Numbered from the stretch's first letter, positions 50,607 to 60,842 are shown. The stretch: 64,000 nucleotides of DNA from SG8-38 sp041576815 (GCA_041576815.1 JBFGKE010000009.1:32399-96398); one strand, 5' to 3'. Made by a program: numbers and translations. The notes: generated from the letters alone by a model not told the origin.

Positions 50607-50701
50607 ACAACCTTTCCTCGAACGGGAACGGCATTTATACCGAAGAGCGCCTGCCGGTGGAAGGCGAATCGAGCGCCTCGTCCGAGTGACCGTTTCCGTC
50701 T

Positions 50702-50725
50702 AGGCCCCGGAACTGTGTGGGGCCT
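50702..50725. terminator. Hairpin in the gap before a hypothetical gene
   Basis: Perfect seven-base arms AGGCCCC and GGGGCCT enclose a ten-base loop. No T run follows on either strand, so an intrinsic terminator is only possible. The 200-base gap (50607-50806) otherwise holds nothing I can support. Confidence 0.3.
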
Positions 50726-50806
50726 CACAGGGCCATTGGGGATCGAAGCCGAGAGGGCGCTCGTGCTATGAGTTGGCGGGCTCGGTCGAAATCGAAACTT
50801 GAGTAA

Positions 50807-51349
50807 ATGAGGCGAGAAAATAGACGCAAGGCCGTTTTGCTGGCCATGATTGGGGTGGCGCTGATCGTCGCGCTCGTCCTGGCGCTTCGCGGACGACAGC
50901 AGAAGAGGCAAGCCTGGGAGCCAGCGGCCGAGGGATTTCTCGCCGTTGCCACACCTTGCTGCTACCGCGCATCGCTTTGGCGCAGCTTGGACGACGTGAG
51001 CGCCGACGGCCAGCGGGCGCGCGCCGCCACGCCGGCCGAAGCCGCCGATTGGTTGAACACGTGGCCGTACAGGAGCCGAGAAAAGGACACCGACTTCGAG
51101 GAAGAGGAGCTCAGCCTCGCAGCCCAGAGCAACGAGGTTCGGTGCGTCGGGCGGCCGACGGGCGATCCCGTCCCGCGCCGGGGCGATGACGTCGAAACGT
51201 TGGAGGCACTCCAGAAGCGCCGAGAATGCTCGTTTGCAAAGTGGAAGATTTGGTCGGGGGACACCGCAAAGCAACGTCCGCACGAGCGGCACACCGTGTG
51301 GGTCGACGAGCTCGACCGCTATCACGGACGCGTCGATTACTGGCGCTAG
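50807..51349 (+). CDS. Hypothetical single-span membrane protein
   Basis: A 180-residue protein with one N-terminal membrane span (AVLLAMIGVALIVALVLAL) flanked by Arg/Lys-rich ends, then a soluble domain with cysteines (TPCCYR, VRCVGR, RRECSF) and Trp-rich segments. No family recognised. Ribosome site is weak. Convergent with the yjbQ-like gene. Confidence 0.6.
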   Translation: MRRENRRKAVLLAMIGVALIVALVLALRGRQQKRQAWEPAAEGFLAVATPCCYRASLWRSLDDVSADGQRARAATPAEAADWLNTWPYRSREKDTDFEEEELSLAAQSNEVRCVGRPTGDPVPRRGDDVETLEALQKRRECSFAKWKIWSGDTAKQRPHERHTVWVDELDRYHGRVDYWR

Positions 51350-51387
51350 CGGCCGGCCCCCACGACTACGCTCCGACGGACCTGAGC

Positions 51388-51801
51388 TCAGTTTCCGACG
51401 ATGGTGACAGCTACCGTGCGCCGTCTCCTCGGACCGTCGAACTCGCAAAAAAACACGTTCTGCCACGTGGACAGATCCAACTTTCCGTCGCGGATGGGGA
51501 TCGTTTCGCTCGGACCGACGATACCCGCCTGGATGTGTGATGCGCCGTTTCCATCGATACGATCGTGACGCCAAACCCCCTTGGGAACGAGCCGGTCGAG
51601 GCAGTCGACCACATCCTCTCCGATGTTCGGATCGTCGTTTTCCTGAATCATGAGGGCCGCGGTCGCACCGTGCGCATAGAGGGCACAGATCCCATCGTCG
51701 ACCCCAGACCTCTTCACGAGCCTCTGCGCCTCCAACGTCACGTCGACGAGGGCACGCTCCCGATCGGTCGAAAGAGAAATGACGTCGGTGTAGACACGCA
51801 T
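51388..51801 (-). CDS. YjbQ / UPF0047 family protein
   Basis: A 137-residue single-domain protein of the UPF0047 (YjbQ) family: ALYAHGATAALMIQEND, GNGASHIQAGIVG and LSTWQNVFFCEFDGPRRR. Some members have weak thiamine-phosphate synthase activity, and the in-vivo role is unclear. It lies ten bases after the antiporter stop on the same strand, so it may be co-transcribed with it. Confidence 0.9.
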   Translation of the reverse strand: MRVYTDVISLSTDRERALVDVTLEAQRLVKRSGVDDGICALYAHGATAALMIQENDDPNIGEDVVDCLDRLVPKGVWRHDRIDGNGASHIQAGIVGPSETIPIRDGKLDLSTWQNVFFCEFDGPRRRRTVAVTIVGN

Positions 51802-51811
51802 GCCGGAATTC

Positions 51812-53878
51812 TTAGCCCTGCAAGAAGTCGGTGGCCACCGGAACTGGCCCTTCGACCAAAAGACTCCTCGCGTTGGAGAGGCACTCGTCGGTGCCTGCGA
51901 TTGCGAGCATGTCCCCTGCGCGAAGCGTCTCGTGACCCGTCGGCATCAACACATCGGTTTCGCCGCGGTGAATCGCAACGACGGTGGCTCCCGTCCGTGC
52001 GCGCAAATTGACCTCGGCCAGGGTCTGGCCGACGGCATAGGCACCCGCGGGCAGGGTGATGCCGAACACCGAATCGAGACCGGGGATGAGCGTCGAGTCG
52101 ACCAGCGTCATGGCCTCCGCGCGGCCCGCGCGGTTTCCTAGAGCAACCGCGATCTGCTCGGCGCCCGAGCGAAACTCGTCTTCGATCGCGCCGGTGCTTC
52201 GCCATAGCCGAATGGAGATCGCGGCCACGATGAGCGTCAGAACCGCCGCGCCGTACGGTGCGCTCGTGAACGGACGGAGGATGGCGACGGCGGGGAGCCC
52301 CACGCCGAGCACGACCACGAGCTGAACCATGAGCCTGAGTGTGCGCGCACCGGTTTTCGAGCTCGCGCTCACCTCGGGGCCATCGCGAAAAACGCGGCGG
52401 CTGACCAACCGCGAAACGGAGACCACGTTGCGCATCAGGGCTGCGATGAGAGGTACCGATACCAAGAGCACCGTCACGGCGAGGGCAGATCGCGCGTCTT
52501 CGTACGAAAAGCCGACGCGCCGCTGCAGCCATCTCGACGCCTCTTCCTGCGTCACGAGCACGACGACGGCCAGTGCAACCAAGCCCACCGCGTCGAACGT
52601 CAGCGCGCGAACAGCTCTTCTCAGAGGATTCTGACGTGCGCCGCCCGACGAGGCGCGGGATCTCTCCAACCACTCCGCGTGCAGTGAAAGCAAATGCTGC
52701 AGGCGCGCGGGCATCTTTCGGTCGATTGCATCCACCACGCGGCTCGCCCCGCCGAGAGCAATCGAGGTCGTGAACGCGGAGAGCACGGCGACGGTGACCA
52801 AGACCGACTGAAGGCCAGGCCGCACCACGCCTGCACTGATTCCGATGGCAGCGATGATGAAGGCAAACTCGCCGATTTGGCCCAGCGCCAGGCCCGCGGT
52901 CACGGAGCTGCGGACGCCGTGTCCGGACAGAACTCCAACGATCGAGACGCTCACGAACTGTCCAATGACGACGACGGCGAACACGATGAGCGCGAGCGAC
53001 GCATGCTCGACCGCCTGATGGGGCTCGACCGTCATACCGATCGACACGAAAAAAACGGCCGCGAACAGATCTCGAACGGGCTGCATGAGTGTTTCCACCT
53101 GATGACCCTTGCCCGACTCCGCCACCAAGATGCCGGCGAGGAACGCCCCGAGCGCGACCGAATATCCGAGCCGGTGCGCGAGCTCCGCCAGCGCGAAGCA
53201 CAGCCCAATCGAAACGACCGCCACGATTTCCGGGCTTCCTAGCTTGGTGACGGCCCGAATGATCCTCGGCACGGTGAGCATGCCGCCGATCAAAAGCGCG
53301 AGCAGCACCGCCACCAAACCGCCGAGCTTCGTGGCAAGGCGCTCGGGAGCCAGTCCTTCCCCGGCGGCCAGACCGGTCATTGCGGCGATGAGGACGATCG
53401 CGAGAACGTCCTGAACGACCAGAACGCCCAGGACGTGCTGGCGAACCTCGGGTGAAACGGGACGCTGCTCGAACACCTTGCTGACGATCATCGTGCTCGA
53501 GATCGCGATGCTCGCGCCGAGGAACACCGACTCGACCGTGTTCCAGTCAACGAGCTGCCCGACCGAAAAGCCGCACCACATGAGAAAGCTCACTTGCACG
53601 ATTCCGGTGGCTCCCGAGACGGGCAGCACTCTGAAGAGCTTGCCGATCCGGAACTCGAGACCGATCGCGAACATGACCAGAATCACGCCAAACTCGGCGA
53701 GGGCCTCGACGCGCGCAGGGTCGGCGAAGATCGGGATGGGAATGTAGGGTCCGACGATCAGGCCTGCGAACAAGTAGCCTAGGATCGTCGGCTGCCGCAG
53801 CAACCGAGCCAGAACCGCCGTCACGCCCGCCACGGCGAGCACGACGGCCAAGTCAGCAACGAACGTTGCTTGATGCAT
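51812..53878 (-). CDS. CPA2-type cation:proton antiporter with C-terminal RCK-C (TrkA_C) domain
   Basis: A 688-residue antiporter. Thirteen or so spans include the family motifs PTILGYLFAGLIVGPY, EFGVILVMFAIGLEF, VVQDVLAIVL and LALGQIGEFAFIIA. Extra spans at about 440-580 lie where KefB-like proteins have a TrkA_N Rossmann domain, which is absent here. A TrkA_C/RCK-C domain ends the protein (residues about 600-685, LPAGAYAVGQTLAEVNLRAR). Exports Na+ or K+ for protons. Promoter not evident. Confidence 0.87.
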   Translation of the reverse strand: MHQATFVADLAVVLAVAGVTAVLARLLRQPTILGYLFAGLIVGPYIPIPIFADPARVEALAEFGVILVMFAIGLEFRIGKLFRVLPVSGATGIVQVSFLMWCGFSVGQLVDWNTVESVFLGASIAISSTMIVSKVFEQRPVSPEVRQHVLGVLVVQDVLAIVLIAAMTGLAAGEGLAPERLATKLGGLVAVLLALLIGGMLTVPRIIRAVTKLGSPEIVAVVSIGLCFALAELAHRLGYSVALGAFLAGILVAESGKGHQVETLMQPVRDLFAAVFFVSIGMTVEPHQAVEHASLALIVFAVVVIGQFVSVSIVGVLSGHGVRSSVTAGLALGQIGEFAFIIAAIGISAGVVRPGLQSVLVTVAVLSAFTTSIALGGASRVVDAIDRKMPARLQHLLSLHAEWLERSRASSGGARQNPLRRAVRALTFDAVGLVALAVVVLVTQEEASRWLQRRVGFSYEDARSALAVTVLLVSVPLIAALMRNVVSVSRLVSRRVFRDGPEVSASSKTGARTLRLMVQLVVVLGVGLPAVAILRPFTSAPYGAAVLTLIVAAISIRLWRSTGAIEDEFRSGAEQIAVALGNRAGRAEAMTLVDSTLIPGLDSVFGITLPAGAYAVGQTLAEVNLRARTGATVVAIHRGETDVLMPTGHETLRAGDMLAIAGTDECLSNARSLLVEGPVPVATDFLQG

Positions 53879-53956
53879 GCGTCAGTTCAAATTCGCAATC
53901 TGCCGCGCTTCGCCGGTGGTTCGTCGTGGGCGTGTCCCCGGTGCATTCCCCGGTGG

Positions 53957-54856
53957 TCACTCCAAGACCTCTTCGTCTTCTCCGTATGCGTCTTCTGGGA
54001 TGAGACCCAGGAAGCGGCAACTTTCGCTGACCTCGAACATCGTGGTCACGTCGTTGAAAGGTCCGGGCGCGGGTTTGTTGTCTGGCCGAAGCAGGGTCAA
54101 CCGCAGGGTGTGATTGCCCTGCCTCAAGTCGCCAATTTGGTATGGACTCCACGAAAACAACGTGCCGGTGTGCACGCTATCGATGACGTACTGCACGCGA
54201 TAGCCCTTTTTCGACAGTCCGTTGACGTTGGTCACGACGAAATCGAGCAGCCGGTCTGGATCGGATGCACAGCCCTGTGGGCGGCTATAGGTGAGCATGG
54301 GCTTGTCGAGGTCGGGCGCTCCACTGCGGCTCCGCGATCGATAGTGAAAGACGACGACGTCGAACGCCGATGGAACCTTCACGCTTTCGTGGTTGGGCCT
54401 GCTCAAGAACACGCGAAGCACGTGCGTGCCCTCACCCAGCGGCTCGCCCGTCTCCTGCTCGTAGCGCTCATCGAGAGCAAATGGCTTCGACGCATCGCGG
54501 ATCGCAAACTCCTTGCTGCCGTCGACCTTGACGTGCACGTGGTTTCCAGGGGCTGGAGCGAGCTTCCAACCCGTCACTTGAAGCTTCGTCGTGACGGGCC
54601 CTCCGGCAATGAAGGCTTGGTTCTTCGGACGGACGATTCGAACCCTCGGTGGCGGACCCACGATCGGCCTCCTCGGGAGCGCCCGAATGCTCGGCGCCGA
54701 GTACTCGCGTTCGTCGTCTGGCTCGGCGGCAGCTGCCTCGCGCCGCTCGCCGGTCTCGTCGTGGGGAACCGTGGGCGTGCCCGACTCCGCGCCGCCCCGA
54801 TGGCAGGCGACCATGGTCGAAAGCCCAAACAGAATTAACCACTGGTGTCTCGGCAT
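53957..54856 (-). CDS. Lipoprotein of unknown function
   Basis: A 299-residue lipoprotein (lipobox TMVAC, C18) with a charged linker and two beta-sandwich-like modules (RVRIVRPKNQAFIAGG, GTHVLRVFLSRPN; HTLRLTLLRPDNKPAPGPF). The repeated phrase suggests two Ig-like domains. GGGGGGAAAA lies before the ATG. It is divergent from the next gene. Function unknown. Confidence 0.75.
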   Translation of the reverse strand: MPRHQWLILFGLSTMVACHRGGAESGTPTVPHDETGERREAAAAEPDDEREYSAPSIRALPRRPIVGPPPRVRIVRPKNQAFIAGGPVTTKLQVTGWKLAPAPGNHVHVKVDGSKEFAIRDASKPFALDERYEQETGEPLGEGTHVLRVFLSRPNHESVKVPSAFDVVVFHYRSRSRSGAPDLDKPMLTYSRPQGCASDPDRLLDFVVTNVNGLSKKGYRVQYVIDSVHTGTLFSWSPYQIGDLRQGNHTLRLTLLRPDNKPAPGPFNDVTTMFEVSESCRFLGLIPEDAYGEDEEVLE

Positions 54857-55013
54857 GATTTTCCCCCCGGTGCTCGAGACGGAGCTTTACCACGAGGCCA
54901 GCCCGCGACAAGAAGGAAGTGCCGCTCACGCAGTCACTGCAGAAGGTGCCTTTGCAGGCGGGAAAGTCGCGATCTGTGTGGGGCACCACTACCCTGGCCC
55001 GATGGGAAGGGTC

Positions 55014-55490
55014 ATGCGGGTTGGGTTGGGAGTGATGCTCGCCGGAATCGCAACTTTGCCCCGCGGCGCGAGCGCGCAGACCGAGGAGCACGCTCCTTTG
55101 GAGCTCGAGTCAACTCACGTTGCGCCCACCACCCCGACGACATCGAATGGGTATGACCTCGAGCAGATGGACGTTCGTGTACGGCGAGCGCGAATCGGAC
55201 TCATCAGCACCGCGGCCGCAACCGTCGTGGGTCTTCCGCTGCTTTTGGCCGGGCTCTATCATGAAAACTGCTTCTTCGACGACCTGTTCAGCCCTGCCGG
55301 CCAGCCGAGGTGGTGCAGTCCCGCGAGGTTCACCGGCGCGGTTCTGTTGGCTGGCGGGTCCGCGGGAGTGATCGCCACTGGCATCCTGCTGGGCGTCCGC
55401 AAGAGGAAGCGGCGTGTGTTACAGAACGCGCACTATCGGAGGCCACGCAAGGTTCAATGGGATCTCGCAAGCTCGCGGGTCGTGTTCTGA
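55014..55490 (+). CDS. Exported membrane protein, unknown
   Basis: A 158-residue protein with a signal peptide (VGLGVMLAGIATLPRGASA) and two further hydrophobic segments (ATVVGLPLLLAGLYH, GAVLLAGGSAGVIATGILLG). Cys residues and Arg/Lys-rich C-terminus. GGAAGG five bases before the ATG at 55014 marks the start; the longer frame from 54591 is a shadow of the lipoprotein. No family recognised. Confidence 0.6.
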   Translation: MRVGLGVMLAGIATLPRGASAQTEEHAPLELESTHVAPTTPTTSNGYDLEQMDVRVRRARIGLISTAAATVVGLPLLLAGLYHENCFFDDLFSPAGQPRWCSPARFTGAVLLAGGSAGVIATGILLGVRKRKRRVLQNAHYRRPRKVQWDLASSRVVF

Positions 55491-55593
55491 GCAGGGGGCC
55501 CGGTGGCGGTCGCAGCTCTTCGATGAAATCCGGGGGCTCGCAGTGGAACCCTGTTCTTTTCTTGTAGAGGTTCGTGTACGATGACTGGGCGTC

Positions 55594-58500
55594 GTGACAA
55601 AGAGCCGCGCCATCGCCTGCCGCCGGAACGCCGCCTGGCTCGTGCTGCTTTTCGTGGTCCCCGTCGGTTGCAGCAGTGAAGTCAGCCCCGATGATTCGGA
55701 GTTTCGTGAAGACTTCGACGTCGAGGTGAGCCTTCGGCCTGGCGACGGCGAGGTGAATCTCCCCACCCTCGAGCCGCCGCTCAGCGCCGAGGAGACCCGG
55801 ACGCTACGCGATGCTTTCTCGTGGGAGAGCACCAACGAGATTCCGGAAGCCGATTCCTCCGGCCGTCCCGCGCTCTATTACGCGCTCGTCTACCTTCAAT
55901 CTTTGGACGACGTCGAGCTCCTCGACCTCACGGGCGTCCATCACTCTGGCATTCCGCTCTTCGAGGAGGAGCGTGAACGATGGCGCGGCCAAACGGGCTT
56001 CTTCACGTTCGAGGGCGATGGCGAGGGGGTCTTTCGTTTCGCGATCATCCCGGGGTTCTTCTTCAATGCCATGCGTCAGGCGGCACTCGATGGCGAGCAG
56101 GTGTTTCGTGCGGTCGTCTTTCGCACGGCGCCGGACCGGGTCTCCCTCGCCGACGGCTCCCTCTCTTACGAAGCCTTGCGGGCCGAAGGCTTTTCCTATG
56201 GCGGCGGTCTACAGGAGCCGACCGAGGCGGCCGGACCGGCACAGGGCACGGTCGGTCGGCAGACCCAACCTTTTCTCACGGAGATCGTCCGCGCATTCGG
56301 CAATGCGGTCGAAGAGGTCGTCAAGACCACTCGCGATGCGTTCGGCGAGCTCGATGAAGCGGCCGCGGGATCCGCGATCGTTCTCGTCTCGTTTCGACCG
56401 CTCAACACCGACGACGGCTTCGAGGATGGGTCGTGGATGCGCAGAGCTTGGGGCGACGACAATCGAGGCAACGACGTACCAACCCTCGGTGCACCGATGT
56501 GGATTCGCGGAGCCGTCGTCGAAGCGCACAAGGGTGCGAGCCTTTCGCGAGCGCGACTGCAGGGTTGGGGGATTGCGCGGCTCCAGGTACCCAAGGGCCG
56601 CCAGACGATCTGCCTCGAGCTCGCAAACGACGCCTCGGAGATCACGGCGCTCTTGACCGAGCTCACCTTGTGCACGTTCGAGGGCGAGGATGGCTCCGAA
56701 GATTTCAACTTCGATTTCCAAAGTGACATGTCGCTCGTGCTGGATGTGGAAGACGCTCGTGTGAACATGTTTGCTCAGTTTCAGGACAGCCATGACTACA
56801 TGCGCTGGGTGGCGGGCCGCGAGCCGCGACAGGCGCGCGTTTCGGTCGGCACCGGCGCCGACTTCGTGGGCGAGGTCAACGGTCAACGCGCGGTTGCGTT
56901 CTGCATGGGCGACCCACGAAGCCCCCTTGGTCTGATCATTCCCCTCATCGTGCCGGAGATTCTCGTGGTTCGATCCGCCGACATCGTGATGCCGGCGCTC
57001 GGAGGCCAGTCCGCCAACTCACGCGGGGTGCCGACCCACGAGTATGGTCACCACGTTCTTTGCGACCTGATGATCGACAACAACATCGCGAAGTTCGCGG
57101 AAGCCTGGACCAACGTGATCATCAACATCTTTGGGGACCAGAACCCGGACGCCGAGTCGGACATGCTCTACAGCAACGAGGCATGGGCCGACTTCTTCAC
57201 TCTGCAAGTGGTCGGCGGCACCAACTACCCCACTCTGCCTCATGCGGAGTCGACGGGCGGCATCGGGTACTGCCCCGTCGCGCCTCCCGGTTGCTCGACC
57301 GACGACCCTGAGTGCTCCCGCATCTGCGGCACCGAGCCCTCTTGCGCCCAAGATTGCGCCGAGGACAACGTCGGCGGCGGCGCACGTGCAAACCAAGACT
57401 ACACCGGCGCCGGAGACACACCCTATCAAGAGCAAATCGCCAAGGTGGTCACCCTCTTTCACGACGCCTTCGACGGCCCGACGCGCGCCGGCGAAGGCGG
57501 GCTCTTGCCCCCTTCTCCGGGCGCCGCATTCAATCGGGAAACCGGGGGTCGGTTTGGCGAGCCCGTGCGCGCCTCGACCGAAGCCGTTCAGCCGAGTGGC
57601 GCGCGTGGCGACGAGCCCATCGTGCTTCCCGGTACGGCAATCCTACGCTTCGTGTCGATTTTGTTCGATCAGTGGGCAACGATCAGCGAGGAAAACTTCT
57701 ACAACGCACTTGCGCTGACCGTGCTCGACCATGGCTACAGCACAAACGAGACCTGCGAGCTCTTTGCACTCCACGTCGAATCGGGTGACTGCACCGACGT
57801 CCTTCACCCTTCGGTCCTCAGCGGTGAGGACTTGGTGCCGGGGCCGGTGCTGAACTTCACCGTCGCGACGGACACGGAAACCCAGGACGTGACGTTCTCT
57901 TGGCAGCGAAACAGCGCGTTTGCCACCGGCTTCGAGCTCGTTCTCACGCCGGAGACTGGCCCCGCACGGACGATCCCGTTCGACAACGCGGAAGTGGTCA
58001 CGCACGTCGAGGAGAACTTGCTTGGCGACACCATGTACACGGCTTCGGTCGTCACGATCAACGGCACGAACCGAAGTGAGCCCGTCACTCAAGAGCTCGT
58101 TACGCTCGCGGATCCGGTCGAAGCGGTTTCGGTAACCCCCGATCGCGGTCGCATCGGGGTGACCTGGACTCCTCCGTCGAGCGGGCGGCTCCGCGCCTAT
58201 GAGCTTTGGGAGCTCGAGCCGGAAGAGCGGCTGCTCACGGTCACGACGGACACGTCGTTCTCGGTGCCTGGCCTTTCCGATGCGTTCGAGTACCGGTTTG
58301 GGGTTCGGACGCTCAACCGAAATGACGAGGCCGGCCGGTTCGTCTCGAGCGCGCTCGTTCGTCCGTTGCCATCGCTCGTCGTTTACGTGGCGGTCTCGGG
58401 TGATGATGGCGCTCCTGACGCCGGCAGCATCACCACACCGTTTGCCCACCTCGGGCCCGCGCTGCAACGAGCGGCCAACATCGACGCGGACCTCATTCGA

Positions 58501-60000
58501 ATCCTCGAGGGAGTGTATGAAGAAACGGGACCGCTGTTGATGGGGTCGTCGATTCGAATTGAAGGCGGCTACCAGCTAAACGGCGGCGCCTGGGAGACGG
58601 GAGGCGAATTGACGCGCATCGAGGTGACCGGGACACAAACCGGGCTACTTGCGCCTCAAACGCAGTGGTTCAACGTGCGCGGCCAGGGAGCGGATGCCGC
58701 GGTCGCGGTCGCAGGGGGTCTCGACGTCTCCCTCATCGACGTCGAGATCGCAGCCGTGGGAGCCGAAGACATTTTGCCACGGACACGCTGCACGGCCGTG
58801 ATCCAAGTGGCGGGCTCGCGCTTGGCGCTCGAACGCACGACGGTACGGATGGAGCGTCCCTCCTCGACACTTGCGTGCGTCGGCGGCGTCTTCGCAGTGC
58901 CGGGCATCGGGTTGGACCCCCGGGTATCGGTCTTCGATTCGATCGTTGAAGGGTACGGCCCGCCCGCTCTGTCGGCCGTACCGGACGGCATGGAGCTCGG
59001 CGGCCTCGTCGTGCAGGGCGCAGACACGCTCGTCGTCGAGCGCTCGGTGACGGCCGGATTGAACGCGCCTTCGCTCTCATTCCTTCCGGGAGATTTGTCC
59101 GCCGTGGGCCTCGCGACCCGTGCGGTCGACGTCATTCAGCTCAGGCAGTCGGATTTCTTGGCCGTCGGCGAGCCGAGGAATCTCCGCGTGCTCGGTGCGG
59201 GGTTGCTGGCGGGCGCGGAGCTCGAAGCCACGGTGAGCATCGCAGCCGACGACTCGGTGTTTCGCACGCCGACGGGTGGCACGACCAACAATGCCCTCGA
59301 CGTGAAGTCGAGCTCTGGTGGCCTAGGCACGGTCAATCTCGTCCACATCACCGCGGTGGCCGGAGAGGATTGGGACCTCAGCCAACCGTCGGAGGAGCCG
59401 TTTGCTGGAGCTGCGCTTCGCCTCGCGGGGTCGGTCGACGTGCTTCACGTCGTCAACAGCATTCTTTCTTTTGCTGGGGGTGCGTCCGACGCTTCTTCGG
59501 TACGCTACACTGGGGTCGACATCTCCGACCGCGACGTGCTGCCAAGCGAGTTTGCCTTCCAGGGCAACATCGTCTCGACGCCGTCCTTTCAATGGCGGCC
59601 CAACGCCGAGGGCGCGCTCGTTTACTGCTTGCCGGGCACCAACGAGTTTGCGAACGCGTATACCCAGAGCGACTTGCAAGGGGGCATCGGTTATACCTGC
59701 GGCGGCGAAGTGCCCGATACGAGCCTTTGGAACACGGGCAGCAACCTCGCGCTCACCGAGGCACCCGATCCCAGCCGAGGTGACCTCGGACCCGGGCTTC
59801 CTTGGTGCGCTGCGTTCGGCATCGACGGGAATGAAGACGGAGTTCCCTCCGCGGCGCTACCCGAGCTCCCCTCGCCTCCACTCGGCGCTTCCGGCGTGAC
59901 GCTCGGCAGTCTTCCATACGTCGTGCAGGCACCGCGAGACCGCGGCGGAACGCTTCGTGATCCCAACCGTCGCGAAGCCGCCGGCGCCTGGCTTCCGTAA
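55594..60000 (+). CDS. Giant secreted lipoprotein: metalloprotease-like, FN3 and beta-helix domains
   Basis: A 1468-residue lipoprotein. A leader ends VVPVGC (C about 26). Residues about 40-470 form beta-rich regions; THEYGHH with HExxH at about 483-487 is a zinc-protease-like site, followed by a Cys-rich stretch (GYCPVAPPGCSTDDPEC and others at 550-600). Two fibronectin-III-like domains at about 750-930 end in RPLPSLVVYVAVSGDDG, and a right-handed beta-helix/adhesin-type region covers 930 to the end. GTG start at 55594 is in frame and gives the leader. Predatory or surface function is possible. No processing partner is seen. Confidence 0.85.
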   Translation: MTKSRAIACRRNAAWLVLLFVVPVGCSSEVSPDDSEFREDFDVEVSLRPGDGEVNLPTLEPPLSAEETRTLRDAFSWESTNEIPEADSSGRPALYYALVYLQSLDDVELLDLTGVHHSGIPLFEEERERWRGQTGFFTFEGDGEGVFRFAIIPGFFFNAMRQAALDGEQVFRAVVFRTAPDRVSLADGSLSYEALRAEGFSYGGGLQEPTEAAGPAQGTVGRQTQPFLTEIVRAFGNAVEEVVKTTRDAFGELDEAAAGSAIVLVSFRPLNTDDGFEDGSWMRRAWGDDNRGNDVPTLGAPMWIRGAVVEAHKGASLSRARLQGWGIARLQVPKGRQTICLELANDASEITALLTELTLCTFEGEDGSEDFNFDFQSDMSLVLDVEDARVNMFAQFQDSHDYMRWVAGREPRQARVSVGTGADFVGEVNGQRAVAFCMGDPRSPLGLIIPLIVPEILVVRSADIVMPALGGQSANSRGVPTHEYGHHVLCDLMIDNNIAKFAEAWTNVIINIFGDQNPDAESDMLYSNEAWADFFTLQVVGGTNYPTLPHAESTGGIGYCPVAPPGCSTDDPECSRICGTEPSCAQDCAEDNVGGGARANQDYTGAGDTPYQEQIAKVVTLFHDAFDGPTRAGEGGLLPPSPGAAFNRETGGRFGEPVRASTEAVQPSGARGDEPIVLPGTAILRFVSILFDQWATISEENFYNALALTVLDHGYSTNETCELFALHVESGDCTDVLHPSVLSGEDLVPGPVLNFTVATDTETQDVTFSWQRNSAFATGFELVLTPETGPARTIPFDNAEVVTHVEENLLGDTMYTASVVTINGTNRSEPVTQELVTLADPVEAVSVTPDRGRIGVTWTPPSSGRLRAYELWELEPEERLLTVTTDTSFSVPGLSDAFEYRFGVRTLNRNDEAGRFVSSALVRPLPSLVVYVAVSGDDGAPDAGSITTPFAHLGPALQRAANIDADLIRILEGVYEETGPLLMGSSIRIEGGYQLNGGAWETGGELTRIEVTGTQTGLLAPQTQWFNVRGQGADAAVAVAGGLDVSLIDVEIAAVGAEDILPRTRCTAVIQVAGSRLALERTTVRMERPSSTLACVGGVFAVPGIGLDPRVSVFDSIVEGYGPPALSAVPDGMELGGLVVQGADTLVVERSVTAGLNAPSLSFLPGDLSAVGLATRAVDVIQLRQSDFLAVGEPRNLRVLGAGLLAGAELEATVSIAADDSVFRTPTGGTTNNALDVKSSSGGLGTVNLVHITAVAGEDWDLSQPSEEPFAGAALRLAGSVDVLHVVNSILSFAGGASDASSVRYTGVDISDRDVLPSEFAFQGNIVSTPSFQWRPNAEGALVYCLPGTNEFANAYTQSDLQGGIGYTCGGEVPDTSLWNTGSNLALTEAPDPSRGDLGPGLPWCAAFGIDGNEDGVPSAALPELPSPPLGASGVTLGSLPYVVQAPRDRGGTLRDPNRREAAGAWLP

Positions 60001-60170
60001 CGCTCGTCGCAAAGGTCGATCGCGTTGGCGGCGATCGGGTTTGGCCGGCGACGCGGGTGGCCAGCTCGACGCCTTGGACTTCTTCGCTCCGGCACGAGGA
60101 CCCGACGGAACACCTGGGCGGATGAGGCGACCACGCTGAACTTCAGCGCGGTTCTTGTCGCCGAGCCCGA

Positions 60171-60809
60171 TCATCTGGTTCCACTTGGGTGTGGCATCGT
60201 CAAAGGTGGGTGCCCACAGTACGGCGACTCCGACGCCTTCGGAAGCTGCTCAAAGTGCTGCCTGTCCCACACGACTTCTCCCGATTCGTTCGCGATTGTA
60301 GATTCGAAATTTCCGTGCATGTGATTATTGTCGAAGTGCGTGAGCTTCTGAAACGTCGACGAAGTGCGCCTGCCGCCGTCTTCCCAGTAGTGCAAGACTA
60401 ATGTGTCTTTCGGCCAAAAGTTATTCTTGATGTAGCCCTTGATCCTGATCAGTCTGCGCTCGTCGCCCGTATATGATCGTGACGGCTTCTGGGGATCGAC
60501 GAAATCTTCGAAGATCTTTTCGCCGCTCCCGCGCACCTGAAGGCCTTCCTGATAAAGGAGCACTTCGTAGTACACTCGCAGTCCAGGGTGCTTTGAATAG
60601 TCGCTCTGGTCGACTCTTGATTCAAACCTCCACCTTCCGTTGATGTCCGGGACCGTGTGCACGTAGTCCGACCACAACGTGAACGCGACGCTCAGCACAA
60701 CACCGCCGATCAATGTGGCCACCACGTCTGTGCCCACGCTGCCCCCGAAGCTTCCAAGCTTTCCAAAGCGCTTTCGCTTGCCTGCATCAGCTCTTCCGAG
60801 ATCGTCCAT
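60171..60809 (-). CDS. Hypothetical single-span protein, lower GC
   Basis: A 212-residue protein with one span (VATLIGGVVLSVAFTLW) near residue 30 and a soluble domain (INGRWRFESRVDQ, YYEVLLYQEGLQVRG, TLVLHYWEDGGRRTSSTF) that looks beta-rich. The gene is visibly richer in A and T than its neighbours, a sign of transfer. No family recognised. A 170-base gap separates it from the giant protein gene. Confidence 0.6.
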   Translation of the reverse strand: MDDLGRADAGKRKRFGKLGSFGGSVGTDVVATLIGGVVLSVAFTLWSDYVHTVPDINGRWRFESRVDQSDYSKHPGLRVYYEVLLYQEGLQVRGSGEKIFEDFVDPQKPSRSYTGDERRLIRIKGYIKNNFWPKDTLVLHYWEDGGRRTSSTFQKLTHFDNNHMHGNFESTIANESGEVVWDRQHFEQLPKASESPYCGHPPLTMPHPSGTR

Positions 60810-60842
60810 GAAGCTCCCTCTGCGCCGTCCGCGCGGAGGAGA

